A model generated the notes under the pieces. That model was not told the DNA's origin. It saw only the letters and a program-made list of their open reading frames with translations, and searched no databases. A stretch of 64,000 nt of DNA, taken from NCBI GenBank assembly GCA_015680685.1, contig MNCI01014507.1:434900-498899 (forward strand), read 5' to 3'. Positions 9,481-22,334 of the stretch are shown here, piece after piece. This stretch comes from Gnetum montanum. Taxonomy: Eukaryota; Streptophyta; Gnetopsida; Gnetales; Gnetaceae. A program made the position numbers and the translations under genes. Every line of letters begins with the position of its first letter. Position 1 is the first letter of the stretch.

Positions 9481-12300
9481 GAAAACATTAGAATATTTTT
9501 TTCTTCATAATGACAAGCTAGTAATTCTTAATGTCAATATCACCAAAAAACAAAAAAGAAAGCTACTAAAAGTTGTAAAAAAAGAGCCAATAATTTTTTT
9601 CTTAATTATATCATGAGTTAACTAGGATAGATCCATGCACATGCTAGCACTGGATGGATGTATACAGGCTTCACTATCAAGCCAAGGAGGTAACCACAAA
9701 GAAGATTGAATCCAAAGCTTAAGAAAGTTGTTAAAGATGAAGTGGAACAACTTCTTTAAGTAGGATTCATCTATCCTATATCAGACAATGAGTGGATCAC
9801 CCTACTCATCATTATGCTCAAAAAAGAAGGAAAATAGAGAGCTTGTATACAATTTAGGCTATTGAATATGGGCACATTTAAAGATCAATTTCACTACCAT
9901 TTGTGAACTAGGTATTGGATACAATTATAGGACATAATTACTAAAATTTTCTAGATGGTTATAGTGGCTATTAAAAAAATTCAAATAGAATCAAAAACTA
10001 GGCCAAGACAACTTTCACAATTTCATCGGAGACTTTTGCATATAGAAAGATGTCTTTTGACCTTTGTAATGCTCCTATAACTTTACAACACTTGGTACTT
10101 AGCATCTTCTAGCAACAAATTGGTAGTGACGTGAAAGTCTTCATGGATGACTTCTCTACCTATGATATTGACTTTGAATAAGAACTAGATTGTCTTAAGC
10201 AGGTGTTAAAACACTGTGTTGAAATAAACTTGTGGCTCAACTAGCAAAAGAGCCACATGATGGTCAAAGATGGCATTGTCTTAGAGCACCAAATTTTAGA
10301 AAATGGTATTGAGGTGGACTCTAAAAAATAATAATCATTTAAGAAATAACCAAGAAACCTCAAATGGTAAAAGATATGAACTCATTCCTTGGCCATACCA
10401 GTTACTACAGGCACTTCATAGAGAATTTCTCTAAAATTGTCAAACCACTAGTAGAAATTACAAAGAAAGATGAAATCTTCAAATGGACCAAGTGAATAAG
10501 CATTCTAACAAGAAAGGTAAAAGCTTATAGAAACTCTAATTCTACACACCCCATACTGGTCAAAGATATTCCATATAAAGACAAATGCATCTAATTTTTC
10601 ATTGGGAGTGGTGCTTACATAAATGGATGATTAAAAAGGTCCATATTATATCCATTGTATAAGTAGGAGCATTGTGGATGTAGAATTTAGCTACACCACC
10701 ACTGAGAAAGAACTCATAATAGTAATGTATGTCTTAAAAAAATTCAACCACTATGTGCCTCAATACCAAAATTATGTACACACTAACCATAGTGCAATCC
10801 ATTTCCTAATGAATAAGCCAATAGTTAGTTCTCATATTGTACAATGACTGGTAATTTTACAAGAATTTGACCTTACCACAGTGGATAGAAGAGAAACCAA
10901 GAATTTAGTTGCTATTCATTTTTCTCAGTTAAGATTGGATAACAATGAAGATGAAGAATAGTTACCTAATGAATTTCTAGATGAACTTTTCTTTGCTAAG
11001 TCCATCAAAGTTTAAGGACAAATGGTGATCAATTAGTATGATGAGTTCCTCTCCTATCTTCTCACACAAAATACTCTCATAAAATGGGATAATAAGAAGA
11101 AATAATAGTTTATTCGCAAAGTCAAGGATTACATGGAGAGCCAAGATAACCTTTATAAGGTTTATGCCAATGCCCTAGTTCAATGTTGTGTTCCTAATGT
11201 ATATTAGTTACAAATCCTCCAAAATGCTCATGAAGGTCCTTGTAGGGGCCATTAAACTAGGAGGAGGATGGCTATAAAGATACTCATTATAGGATATTTT
11301 TGGACAATAATATTTAGGTATGCTTATCATTTCTCTTTTTCATGCAAGTGATGTCAATGAGATGGTGGAATGACTGTATAAATGAAAGGGCTCCAACAAT
11401 GGATCTAACAATTGGAGGATTTTGATCTTTGAGGAATTTACTTCAAGGGATCCGTCACTTTCATGTCAAATTGGAAGGCATACATCATAGTTGTTGTTGA
11501 CTACTACATCAAATGAGCTAAAGCTGCAGTCATATTTGATTATACATCTACCATTGTAACTCAATTTGTTTAACAACACTTGGTAAATATGTTTGATGTG
11601 CCCAAAGCACTTTTAGATAATTAAACACATTTCATAGGGTTTATTTTTTAGAGATTAATGTAATGCTTGGGGGTACAAAATAAATTTACAATCCCCTATC
11701 ACCCCCAAGGCAATGGTCAAGCTGAGGACATCAATAGGAAGATCACTAGAATTCTAATCTAAATTATTATAAATATATGAAAAACTAGAGTACCAAACTT
11801 AACGATCCTCTTTGGGCATATCGCTCAACTTGGAAACTTTCTATAGACTACTCTTCTTATCAGTTAGCATAAGAAAAGTTTCCTAAAGTTTCAATCTAAG
11901 CTAAACTCTATATACTTATAATTGCCTATGAGCTTGACCTAGATATTAATCTAACCTAAAAGGAATATCTTATGAAACTTAATGTACTAGATGAAAACTA
12001 ATGAATAGCCATGATGATGAATGAAGTACACAAGACATACAAAAAACAATTTCATGATGTACATATAAGAAAAGTTACATTCTAACTTGGTGATAAGGTT
12101 CTTGATTGGAATCTCATGCATTTGCCATAGTGCACTATGTTCCAATGTTATGGAAAGGACCTTACATCATCCATTCAACTTTTCCTTCTAGGTTCATGAC
12201 AATTTATCACTCAATCAACCCTTTAAAGCATATGTTATTCAACGTCTAACAAGTTAAGCCATTGCTAAAATCGTAATTAACTAGCATCACTAACACCTCT
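9480..12300 (+). pseudogene. pol of element 2: reverse transcriptase, RNase H, integrase
   Basis: The palm motif FMDDFSTYD lies near 10140, and the upstream RT segment near 9830 aligns with the FRLLNM segment of element 3. RNase H sequence runs over about 10550-10960. The integrase zinc-binding and core segments lie over about 11200-11900, with the PYHPQGNGQAE-like motif near 11695. The integrase tail is near 12060-12280. Stops are scattered throughout. Confidence 0.7.
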
Positions 12301-12339
12301 ATGCAAGAATAAGCATGCTCTATTTTTCGAATATCCACC

Positions 12340-13560
12340 TCTTAATTTAGTCATGTGAGAGATGGCCATCCATTCCAATATCTTAATGAGGCTAACCAAT
12401 TTTTAACCTTTTTTTTTACAATGTTCTTTATATATTTTCCATTTTCTTAATATTTTATTGATTATTTTATATTTTTTTCCTTTTCTTTATTTTCTTTTCT
12501 TCTTTGTATATTTCATTTAGTCCTATTAGAAATCTCTAATTTTATTCATTGCTACTGAAAATTTGAAAATTTATTCATGGTAGCTATCAATGTTATGATT
12601 AATTAACCATATGGACAAATTTTATTCTTGGATTATGTTCTCTACTAAAAATCTGCTAATTTTTTGGTGGTATGATGTAATTAATTCATGAAATCCATCC
12701 ATTCCATTTGTTCCATGGAAAATATATATCATGGAAGAATGAAGGTTCTTTCCTCTTCCAAATAAAAGTAATAAATTTTCTAGTTACCCAATGAACTAGG
12801 AAAAGATCAAATGGAAATGGAAAAGGGTATGACCTCAAGGGGATTTGATGTATTATTCTCACTACTTCCTTTTTAAGTTCTATGATTTTCCACTGGTATA
12901 TCATCACTCCTATTATTGACCATAAAAAAGAAGCATGTCTTTGCATGGTGTGATTCCCATAAAAAACCAACAACAATAATGAGAATGCAAAGCACATCCC
13001 TTGGACACAATAATGGGCTAAAAGCACTCAATATGGAGCTAGAAAGACATATTATCCATGCCTAAAGACACCCCTCTAACTAAGGTCCTACTTACTTTCT
13101 TCTTCTCTTGGAGTGATGATTGTCCTTTGGGGTTCTTGTAAACTCTTAATGATTGAAGAGGAAGAATATGTCAATGTGGGATCATTTTAAATGGAATGAA
13201 CTTGGTTTAAACTTGAAACGGGCTGGTAGTATATCATCTTAATCATAATTTTTAACAAAGATATCATGTGACTAGGATACAAACTAACCATCCACTATTC
13301 TTTCTATCTCTCTACCATTCTCTCACTTTATTTTCTATCAACTCTTTTCCTTATATCCTAGCAAATTGGTCAGTTTCATCTTCTAGGTACCATAACCATC
13401 GGAAAATTCCTTTCATGGGTATGGAATTTAACTTAAAAAAACCATTAATCATTCTTGGTGCCCTCAAAATTCCTTGTGATGATGGTATGCAAGGAAATAA
13501 GCTATCTAGACCTTCTTTAGAGAGAATCCAGTTACATTTCCTTTAATCTACCTTAAGTTA
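12340..13560 (+). other. 3' non-coding region of element 2
   Basis: Landmarks shared with elements 1, 3 and 4 are TCATGTGAGAGATGGCC near 12352, a T-rich tract at 12410-12500, TTGCATGGTGTGATTC near 12942 and CTCTAACTAAGGTCC near 13075. Similarity fades after about 13300. There are no convincing ORFs. Confidence 0.55.
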
Positions 13561-14308
13561 AAATCCCTAACCATGAACTGCTTGTTTGATCAATCATCCC
13601 AACAACATTATAGCATTCAATTTTTCTTTATTTGGCATAATAAAATACTTAAAGAGCTCATCCAATCCACTTTAATTACTTCTAATTGATAAAACCTACC
13701 ATCTTTCATGTTGTTGCCATCATTCTACATCTCTTTGTCTTCTATTTGACTATTGTTTCATCCCCAAAATCACTTGAAATTCCTCCAACTTCAAGTGAAA
13801 AATCTAGTTGAAAATAGCTGTGTTGACACATCCCCATCAATGCATTCTTGTCAATGAAAGGTAAAAATCCTATAAATACACTTGATATCTAGCTTATTTA
13901 TCATCATTTTTCCAAAGCACTAAAGGAGTTTTTTCCATTTTTCAGAGTGAACAAACCTTCCAAGCATCATAACTTCCAAAATGCCTACTTGATTTTGTCC
14001 ATTTTTTGATCCTCAAGCTATTAGAGGTACATCGTGGGGACCTCAAATTTTATATTTTTCATGGAAAATATTTTGAAATGTTTCTACATTTCCATGGATA
14101 AAATATTAAAATAATAACCATAAAGGGTTAAAATCACTAAACAAACTTTGTTAGTTGGGAATAAAATAATATCATAAGTCCATGATAATAAAACAAAAAC
14201 TTAACACTAAAATCCCAATGTCTAAAGAATCAACATAACCTAAACTAATGAAGGAAGGTATTCGAATGAAATAAAATTCATGTTTAAGAGATGATCATGG
14301 GTTATGTT
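13561..14308. other. Unassigned AT-rich sequence
   Basis: No coding region or match to the other elements was seen. CCTATAAATACACTT near 13872 is promoter-like and could be a TATA box of an unrecognised LTR. This would be where the missing 3' LTR of element 2 should lie, but no TGATGAG start was found. Confidence 0.4.
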
Positions 14309-14950
14309 TGTGAGAGGACTCTGTCAAAGTGCTACCATGATTACATAGCCTAGAATCATTTAGTTGATGTAAAGTCTAGTGTTTTCATGGTAAATAAAGC
14401 TTATGGTTTTCCCTCATTTTATCATTGATGCCTTAAACATTAAAATACTAAAAACATTCATAAAACATCATAAAAAAATATTTATTTAGTTCTTGCTTTC
14501 TTAAGTTGTGACGATTTACACTTTCCAACAAGATTATAACTATACAATAAGTGTTGCACCATCAAAATTGTGAATATGAGTCATTTTCATTACATTTCAT
14601 GTGTGATGTTGCACATGTCCCTAAGAGGGATTAAAACACAAGCATTGCACCTATCTCCAAGAGGGAATACAATGTGTGTATGTTTATTTTTGTTTCATTC
14701 TTTATAATTCATAAACCTATAAAAATTATAAAATATAAAATCATAAATATTACTCTCTATTTCTTACCATGGAAACATAGGTAATTAAATTATATGTATA
14801 ATAACATCTCTTCTATTTCTTAAATGCAATTACATACATGAGTGTTCTTGGCAATCTGCTCAACATTGTCTTTGAAGCTTATGATCAGATCACATTGTGA
14901 TTTGAATGATAATTTTCATTGGTCTAAAATCAGTAGGACCCTTGTCATTG
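14309..14950 (+). repeat. Diverged repeat, left copy; candidate 5' LTR of element 6
   Basis: It aligns from its first TGTG through GTGCTACCATG and TTACATAGCCTAGAA to CAACATTGTCTTTGAAGC with 61925-62540. Both copies hold a short tandem unit of the type TTGCACATGTCCCTAAGAGG. The two copies lie in the same orientation and bracket the whole nest, as two LTRs would. The ends are fuzzy, and no clear primer site or target duplication was found, so an unrelated dispersed repeat is possible. Confidence 0.45.
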
Positions 14951-15179
14951 ATGGCAGTACTAGGGAAGACACTGATGGAATATCTAGAAATACTTATACA
15001 TTCCTTATTTTAACAATTATTTAAACATAGCATGCATGTTTTTAGCATTCTAGGTAAGTTTTGGACACAAATGAGATAGCGAATAAATCTAAGAGTCCAT
15101 GAAGGACATTAGAAAATATACCAAAATTTTAGAAGGCTTCTATTATCTTTAAACATTCAAATGATCCAAGTTTGTCACT
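14951..15179. other. Left flank of element 3
   Basis: AT-rich sequence without a recognisable gene. Its last five bases, TCACT (15175-15179), are the left target duplication of element 3 and pair with CCACT at 41821-41825. If the candidate LTR is right, this is leader sequence of element 6. Confidence 0.5.
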
Positions 15180-16038
15180 TGATGAGCCATGATATTGTGT
15201 TTGCGATATCACACACGCAATATCGTGGCCTTCCATGCAATATCATGTACACAATATCATGGCCTTCCATGCAATATCATGTACGCGATATCATGGCTTG
15301 CCTTGTTGCTTATAAATAAGAGGTGGGCACACTTGGTTTGCATAGTTAGTCTTAGTCCCTTACCCAAACTGTTGCCTTTTCTCCCTCTCAGAGTTAGAAT
15401 TATTTTTGCGTGCCCGCAATAGGAGTCATAAAGTGAATGGATCTTTATTCGAGCATTGTGTACCTGAGCACATCTTGTGCATGGCAATAAAGAAGAACTT
15501 TGTGATAAACCTTGCAACATTCAGAATAGATTAATTAATGTTAATTACTATTAATTAATGCTTTCCTTAGCTAGTTAATGATTCTCTCTCATCCTACAAC
15601 TCTGATAAGTAAGAACACACAGTACAATCACTTCAAGCATGCATGTAACACTTGGTAACCTAGTAACGATTAGCGTTTGGTAATTCTAGTAGTGTTGCAC
15701 TAGTTTAGGATGTGTACAACAAGTGAGAATGGATACTAGTATTAGGATTAGTTAGAGCCTAGTTAATAAGTAGTCAAATTAAATTAGTTACTTAGTTATC
15801 TCTCTCCTCCCTTATTAGCAGTAGGACATAAAAACAAAAAAAAGTATGAAAATCATATGCCTCAAGTTTACTTAACCATACCATCATGACATACAAGTAA
15901 GCTTGGGAAGATAATGATTGATCAACCCATTCTTTTTCTACAAAGGTGCATAAGCACTTAGTCCTTGTAATTCGATTGGATCATGCGTGTATGCTCATAT
16001 TCGTATGATTGAGCGTAGGGATACCTCACTGTTCATCA
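15180..16038 (+). repeat. 5' LTR of element 3
   Basis: The 859-bp LTR starts TGATGAGCCATGATATTG and ends GTTCATCA (a changed CTCATCA). It holds seven GATATC-like half-sites at 15188-15295, a TATA box CTTATAAATAAG at 15309, a hairpin GCACA-TCT-TGTGC at 15468-15480, and AATAAA at 15486. The 3' LTR is 34 bp shorter overall, and the array is shorter by a unit of that size. Confidence 0.9.
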
Positions 16039-16039
16039 T

Positions 16040-16058
16040 TAACACCATTGCTGGGGAC
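16040..16058 (+). promoter_or_regulatory. Primer binding site of element 3 (decayed tRNA-Asp type)
   Basis: TAACACCATTGCTGGGGAC lies two bases after the LTR and differs from the ideal tRNA-Asp complement only by C-to-T or G-to-A changes. Confidence 0.7.
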
Positions 16059-16176
16059 TTCGTTGTTTGTGCCCTAACCAGAACATAGGAAATCTTTCAC
16101 ATCGTTGGAATGAATCCTTGGGGTTGGTTAAAGAAAAATAATAAATAATAATACATTGCACACTAAATAGACAATC

Positions 16177-18700
16177 ATGTCTCCTTCTTCGTACAAAAGT
16201 GTTTCACCTCCTAGGTCTAATACAGGGAACAACTGAAGATGTAATACACATGATAATCTACCAGTTTCTCAATAGTTTCGTGTGGTATATGTTCATCCCA
16301 ATGAATATGTACCAAAATTTACCTTTATCCTCCATTAGGATGAACAACTACGTTGGTGAGATTTAGAAGGTAACATAGTGTTAACTCCTGATCACTTTGT
16401 CCTAGGCATGCTTCTTTATGATCTCACACAAATTGGTATGTAGCACTTATAGGTAGAGTACATTGTGCATGATCATGACTCAAGAGAGTATCAACCCATG
16501 GAGGTAAAACGTCAAATGGATTTTCAATAGGAGAGACATCATGAATTCATGAAGGAAATGTTGTCATAGAATGTCCTACATATCCTAAGCGAAAATGAGC
16601 GTGGTGAACCTACCTTAGGTAGTTGCCCACACAATGATGTTCCTCCCATTGACTTCGGTCAAGGGGTTGTGTATCAAAATATTTACTCAACTATCCATAA
16701 CCCGAATTCTAGTACCAATAGACACAAAGGATCTAAGAATGGAACATGAACACATGACAAAGATGGACATTCCAATCGTAACTGTGATTGAGGTCGCAAC
16801 CACCGAAGAGAAGGAAGTAGGCACCAACATGATGACAGTCCTCCTTCTTCTTCACCTTCATTGTCTCCTTCACCCTCTCCTTCAAGATCTGGATGTAGTC
16901 ACAAGGAAAAAGACCATGAGGATAAGGGTAAGCAAAATGAGATTTGTAGACAAAATAGTTGAGAAAGGGAACGAGGGCACTCTAGAGAAACACACCATGA
17001 AAGAAGGGAAAGTAGGGAACAACATAGGCATCATAGATACCATAGACAGGACAATCATGATGAACCCCTACTCACTACTTGAAATATGATAGGCATAATT
17101 GAGATTGTTAGAAACCCAACAAGGCACCCAAGAGATACTAGGATCAAGAGATTATACATGAACAACATCCCACGATTTGAAGGGGGGTACAACGTTGATC
17201 CTCAAAATCATCTACAAGCATTTCATGATGCATGTGCCTTACAAAACATAGAAAGTGAATGGCAAAAACTTAAGTTGTTCCCACAGACACTATTCAAAGA
17301 AGCTTAGAGCTGGTACCAATCCTTAGAATTGGAATCCATTCGTAGGTGGAGTACCATGTTAGAATTGTTCAATGATAAGTACCAAATGTACTCCCAAGTG
17401 TCCAACCTACAAAAGCAAATCCAAGGATGGAAATAAGGAGGCCATGAACCCTTGGATGCTACCATGGGCCACTATTATGCACTATTACATCATTGTCGTG
17501 GCCATGATTATTTGCAGAGGGATCAACTATGCCATCTTGTAGATGGGCTTAGGCATGAAATGCAAAGAACCCTTAGGACGTATGCCCAAGAGAGGCTATT
17601 TGAACTTAGGACCCATCAAGTTCAAAGATTATTGAAGCAAGTTGCTAAAGAAGAAGATGAGCTAAGGAAAAGATAGAATAAGGAGGAATATAATAGAGAT
17701 CCTTCCCTCTGAAAAAGGGGAGTAAGATTTTGTGAGGATGAAGAAGAGTCACCACTTGAAGAGATCATGAATAGGAAAACCTTGTCTATCTAAAAATTAG
17801 CATCAGAAATATCAGCAAAGGTAGATCAAATGTGGGATTCCCTACATGATAAATGCCAAACCATTCTTAAAATAGTAGAGGAGTGTAAAGAGCAAGGTAG
17901 TGATCACGAAAAAAGAAAAAAGAGAGAAACTGAACATGCATGTAACAAGGGTAAGGGCAAAGTTTCCATCATTGAGGAGGTTGTAAATTTAGATATGGAT
18001 AATGATAGTGGATACAAGATATGCCAATATGATCATCCTAAGGGATGTTTCCCTATAATCTCACATCTATAGGGGTTTGGGATGTATGCACTCAACCCAT
18101 GATTAAAAAAAAGGTAAACACCTCGAAGGTTACCTTATCCTCAAGGTAACTCAAGATAGTTCCACCAACCCTTAACGTATTATCCAAGTGGAACTCCACC
18201 ACAACTAATCCAGTAGTACCAACAATGGCAGTACCCATAATCATGAAGAATGCCAACACCAAGGTAATAGTATCCTTACCAACAACCTAACCCACATGGA
18301 TATTACATGCAGCAACCAATCTCTCCACGTGACTCTACTGGTCACGTTACTCCTCAACCTCACTACCAAGCTTGTGAGTATTATAGAACTCCTTTTCCTA
18401 GGGGAAATGTTTCACAAACATACCATCCTTCTCATCTGGTTGCATATTTTCTACCCTTAACTCCATTACCACCTGCTCCAACTATGCAAGGTGAACTCCC
18501 TACCTAGCCGAAGCAACATAACGCCACAAGGGTTGTTAACCCTAAACCTATTGTTGTTTTTGACAACCGCATGAAAAAAAGACATTTCTTTAGAACCAAT
18601 AGTCCAACTAAGCCCTTACAACCACAAGTAGATAATTCTTCAACTGCCTCACTAGCACTTGAAGCTTCAAAGCTCCCTTCAACCCAAAAACCACGCTCAA
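16177..18700 (+). pseudogene. gag of element 3
   Basis: It starts at ATGTCTCCTTCTTCG, the conserved gag start. Capsid core MNNIPRFEGGYNVDPQNHLQ is near 17158, and a long readable stretch (17452-17676) holds the LRHEMQRTLRTYAQERLFEL segment. The zinc-knuckle-like KICQYDHPKGC near 18016 has lost its first cysteine to tyrosine. A Pro/Gln/Tyr-rich tail follows to about 18500. Several stops and frame changes make it a pseudogene. Confidence 0.8.
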
Positions 18701-18719
18701 CACATATGGTAATATTAAC

Positions 18720-19500
18720 TCCTGTCGTCACTGATTAGATAAAAGCTGGTCATATTCCTAGGAAATTCTCTAATCCTGGGAGTCCTCTGATATATCTACA
18801 AATTTCTAGAAATGAGCTGTACAAAGCTCTTTTGGATTTAGGTTCTGGTGTTAACTTGATTTCTCAAGAAATGTACAAGGCCTAAAACCTGGCTCTACTA
18901 AAAAAGAGTAACATTCATTTAGAGTTGGTCGACTAGTCCATCACTCTCTCGTCAGGTCTAGTGGAGAACATTATCACCACTATTTATGGATGGTCATATC
19001 TAGCTAACTTCCTAGTGATTCAAGTGAACAACGGTAAGGGGGACTTCCCAATCATAATGGGAAGAGCATGGTTAACCAAAATTGATGCATGCCTAGGAAT
19101 CCGTAATCTTTCCCTAGAAATATCAAAGAAAATACATTTGGAAAGATTGAGAAGAAGAAAGTTCCATGCATCGCATAAAATGACACTGGGTGTAATTGTG
19201 TGTAGAAGGCATGGTTTGTACAATGTTTAACATTGCCTACATGCAATCAGTGTGCACAAGTGATAGATATACAAAGATGCTTATATGCAGTAGCCACAAG
19301 ATAGGAAGGCAACTAGTGGCTGATAGGTGATCAAGAGAGCAATTCAACTATATGCATGGAACCAACTGAGGGTTTGACTTATGCTTACATCGATAGCATA
19401 AACTCATTAAAGTAAGTCCATCACTAACTTCCAAGTCTTGACCTTGAAAATATCAACTAAGGAAAGTTGGAAATCCCTGATAATTTTAAGTAAGAGCCCC
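18720..19500 (+). pseudogene. Protease and linker of element 3
   Basis: ALLDLGSGVNLISQEMYKA near 18825 is the active-site segment with the DLG form. ITTIYGWSYLANFLVIQVNN and FPIIMGRAWL follow over 18970-19070 in an open stretch of 89 codons. A stop lies just after the active-site segment, so the protease is dead. The linker with a PLELK-type motif leads into reverse transcriptase. Confidence 0.75.
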
Positions 19501-19649
19501 TTGAGCTAAAACCATTTCCCACCAGTATGGAATACACATTTTTAAAAATGGAAAATCGGTAATTATTAATGGGAAGCTTGCTCCTCAACAAAAAAAAAGA
19601 ATGCTAAAAGTGATAAATAAATGGTTGAAATCCCTCGCTTGGTCATATT

Positions 19650-20870
19650 CAAAATTAATTGGAATAGATCCTAGGATATGCCAACATAGAATTTACACCA
19701 ATCCCTTCATGAAGCGTCGAAGACAACTTTAGAGATGATTAAACCCAAAGCTGAAGCTAGTTAAGGAAGAAATTGAACAACTTCTAAAAGCTAGGTTCAT
19801 CTATCCCATTGCTGATAGCAAATGGGTTAGCCCCTTAGTTATAGTGCCCAAAAAGGGAGGCAAATGGAGGGTGTGCATAGATTTTAGGCTACTAAACATG
19901 ACAACATTCAAGGACCACTTTCCATTGCCATTTGTTGACCAAGTCTTAGACACCATCACAGGGCATCGCTACTATAGTTTTCTGGATGGGTACAGTGGAT
20001 ACAACCAAATACAAATAGCTCCAGAAGACAAAGCCAAGACTACGTTCACTAGTCTTTGGCAAACAATTGCATACAAACAGATGTCATTTGGCTTGTGCAA
20101 TGCCCCTGCAACATTTCAATGATTAGTTCTAAGAATATTCCAATAGAAGATAGGAAATGGTGTGGAGATCTTCATGGATGACTTCTCCACCCATGAAGCA
20201 AACTTTGATCAAGCTTTGGACTAGTTAGAGAAAGTATTAAAACGATGTGTAGAAACCGATTTAAGGCTCAACTAGAAAAAAATCCATTTGATGGTCCAAG
20301 AAGGCATTGTACTAGGGAATAAAATTTCATGAATAGGGATAGAGGTAGACCTCAAAAAGATCAAAGTTATCCAAGGAATTACCCATCAACCAGAAACTGT
20401 AAAAGATATCTGGTTTATTGAGAACTTTTCAAAGGTTGCAAAACCATTGGTTGAACTAACAGAAAAGGACGTACCTTTAGAATGGACTAGGGAATGCAAA
20501 CTAGCTTTCAAAATTTTAAAACAGAAGTTGGTAGAAACACCTATCCTACAAGCTCCTAATTGGTATAGGCCATTCCACATAATGACTAATGTGACTAAGT
20601 AGAAGTATCGTTGGTGCACAACTTAACTACACTACAATAGAGAAATAATTAATGGCTGTATTATTTATGCTAGAAAAATTTAGGCACTATGTCTTGGGCT
20701 ATAAGGTATTCATACACAGATCTCTATGCAATAAGGTTCCTAATGAATAAACTAATGGTAAGCCCTTACATCCTACAATTTCTTGTAATCTCACAAGAGT
20801 TCAATCTTATGATGATTGATCGTAAAGGCATTGAGAATGTAGTTGCTAATCATTTATCTTGGGTATGATG
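19650..20870 (+). pseudogene. Reverse transcriptase and RNase H of element 3
   Basis: An open 92-codon stretch at 19844-20122 spans the fingers and palm: KGGKWRVCIDFRLLN, LPFVDQVLD, and FLDGYSGYNQIQIAP with the first catalytic aspartate. The FMDDFS catalytic pair follows near 20171. The FMDDFS form is typical of Athila RT. RNase H (20540-20870) is shortened and frame-shifted, with a segment near 20600 missing relative to element 4. The enzyme cannot be made. Confidence 0.85.
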
Positions 20871-21089
20871 GGACAACAAAGAGGGTGAGTATCCAATTTC
20901 TAATTATTTCCCAAATGAACTCCTCTTTGCAGGTGTAGTGAATAATCAATTAACCATGGAGACAAACTGGTATAGTAGCATTCTCACTTATCTCCTTACA
21001 AAACAAACACCATAAGGATTTGATGTTAAAAAGAAACAACAGTTTCTTCATCAAGCCAAGTATTTTATGGAAATCAATGGGTAACTTTA

Positions 21090-21425
21090 CAAAGTATGTT
21101 CTGATGCCTTGGTCCGATGGTGTGTTCTTGATGTAGATCAACTGCAAGTTCTCCAAGAAACTCATGAGAGTCCTTGTGGGGGTTATTACGCTAGGAGACA
21201 AACAACCATTAAGATCTTTCTTGCAGGATATTATTGGCCTACATTGTTCCAGGACACCCATCATTTCATCCAATCTTGTAAGCATTGCCAACATGATGGG
21301 GGAATGAATACTAGAATGGAGGGTCTACAATAAGGGATTCAACCTTTAGAACCCTTCAATATTTGGGCAATTGATTTTATGGGGTCGATTACACCAATGT
21401 CCAACGGAAAAGCTTATATTATTGT
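21090..21425 (+). pseudogene. Integrase of element 3, N-terminal part
   Basis: The zinc-binding segment includes THESPCGGYYARR and SCKHCQHDGG, so the CxxC of the HHCC finger remains, while one histidine of the usual GGHY is changed to Tyr. The start of the core, [20 protein letters not shown], has the first catalytic aspartate near 21372. The frame stops where element 4 enters after ATTGT (21421-21425). Confidence 0.8.
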
Positions 21426-22190
21426 TAATGAGATGCGATATTGCATCCTGCCTCATCTTCTATAAATAATAGATGGCTTCCCTTGTTCAAGGGAGTTAGA
21501 CTTAGACCCTTAGCTAAACTCTTGTAGTTTTACCATTCTAGAGTTAGAATAATTCCTATGTGCTTGTAGTAGAAGTCATAGAGTGAACAAATCTTTATTT
21601 GAGCAATTTGAACCTAAGCACACATTTGTGTATGACAATAAAGATGAACTTTATGATAAACCTTGCAGCATACAAATTAAGCTAAATAGTAATTAATTAT
21701 TTTTGAATGTTTAAATGCTTTTCTAGTTAATTAATCTCTCTCAACCTTTGACTCTCCTAGTTAAGTACCCTCACTATGACCACTTCGAGCATGTGTGTAG
21801 CACTTGGTAACCCAATAATGATTAGTGTTTGGTAATCCTAGTAGCATTACACTGGTTCAGGATGTGTACGGCAAGTGGGAATGGATACTGGTGTTAGGAA
21901 CAATTAGAAATTAGCTAATAAATAGTTAATGAAAGTTAGTCACTTAGTTCTCCTTACCTTCCCCTATTAGCATAAGACATTGAAAAGATAAAAGCTATAA
22001 AAATCATACACCTCAAGCTTACTTAACCATACAACCATGACAATACAAGTAAGTTTGGGAAGACAACGATTGATTAACCTTGAATGTTCCATTAATGTGC
22101 ATAAGAACTCAGTCCTTAGAGTTCAACCGGATCACGCGTGAAATGCTCGTATTCTTATGGTTAAGTGTAGGGGTACCTCGCCACTCATCA
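21426..22190 (+). repeat. 5' LTR of element 4 (array contracted)
   Basis: At 765 bp it is 104 bp shorter than its 3' partner. It begins TAATGAG, a G-to-A change of TGATGAG, and keeps only one GATATC-like half-site before the TATA box. The rest is colinear with the 3' LTR, including the hairpin ACACATTTGTGT, AATAAA at 21637 and the end CCACTCATCA. Confidence 0.9.
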
Positions 22191-22191
22191 T

Positions 22192-22210
22192 TGGTGCCAT
22201 TGTCGAGGAC
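22192..22210 (+). promoter_or_regulatory. Primer binding site of element 4
   Basis: TGGTGCCATTGTCGAGGAC begins two bases after the LTR end at 22190. It matches the tRNA-Asp complement except at a few transition sites. Confidence 0.8.
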
Positions 22211-22334
22211 TTAGTTGTTTGTGTGCTACGTAGAACATAGGAAATAATTCATATCATTGGGATTCTAGAACGAACCCTTAGGGTTAATCAAGGAAAGATA
22301 AGACAATGGTAAGTTGCACACCGAACAAAACAAT

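Larger units (their letters stand above)
6354..13560 (+). mobile_element. Element 2: old Ty3/gypsy element, 3' portion
   Basis: The sequence resumes in gag at the breakpoint of element 1 and runs through protease, reverse transcriptase, RNase H, integrase and a 3' non-coding region. It is far more diverged than elements 3-5 and has stops in every domain. Its 5' LTR is outside the window or lost. I could not find its 3' LTR, so the right boundary is approximate. Confidence 0.7.

Noticed and set aside
13860-13900. CCTATAAATACACTT as promoter of a host gene
   Set aside because: No coding sequence follows, so a gene cannot be supported; it may belong to an unrecognised LTR.
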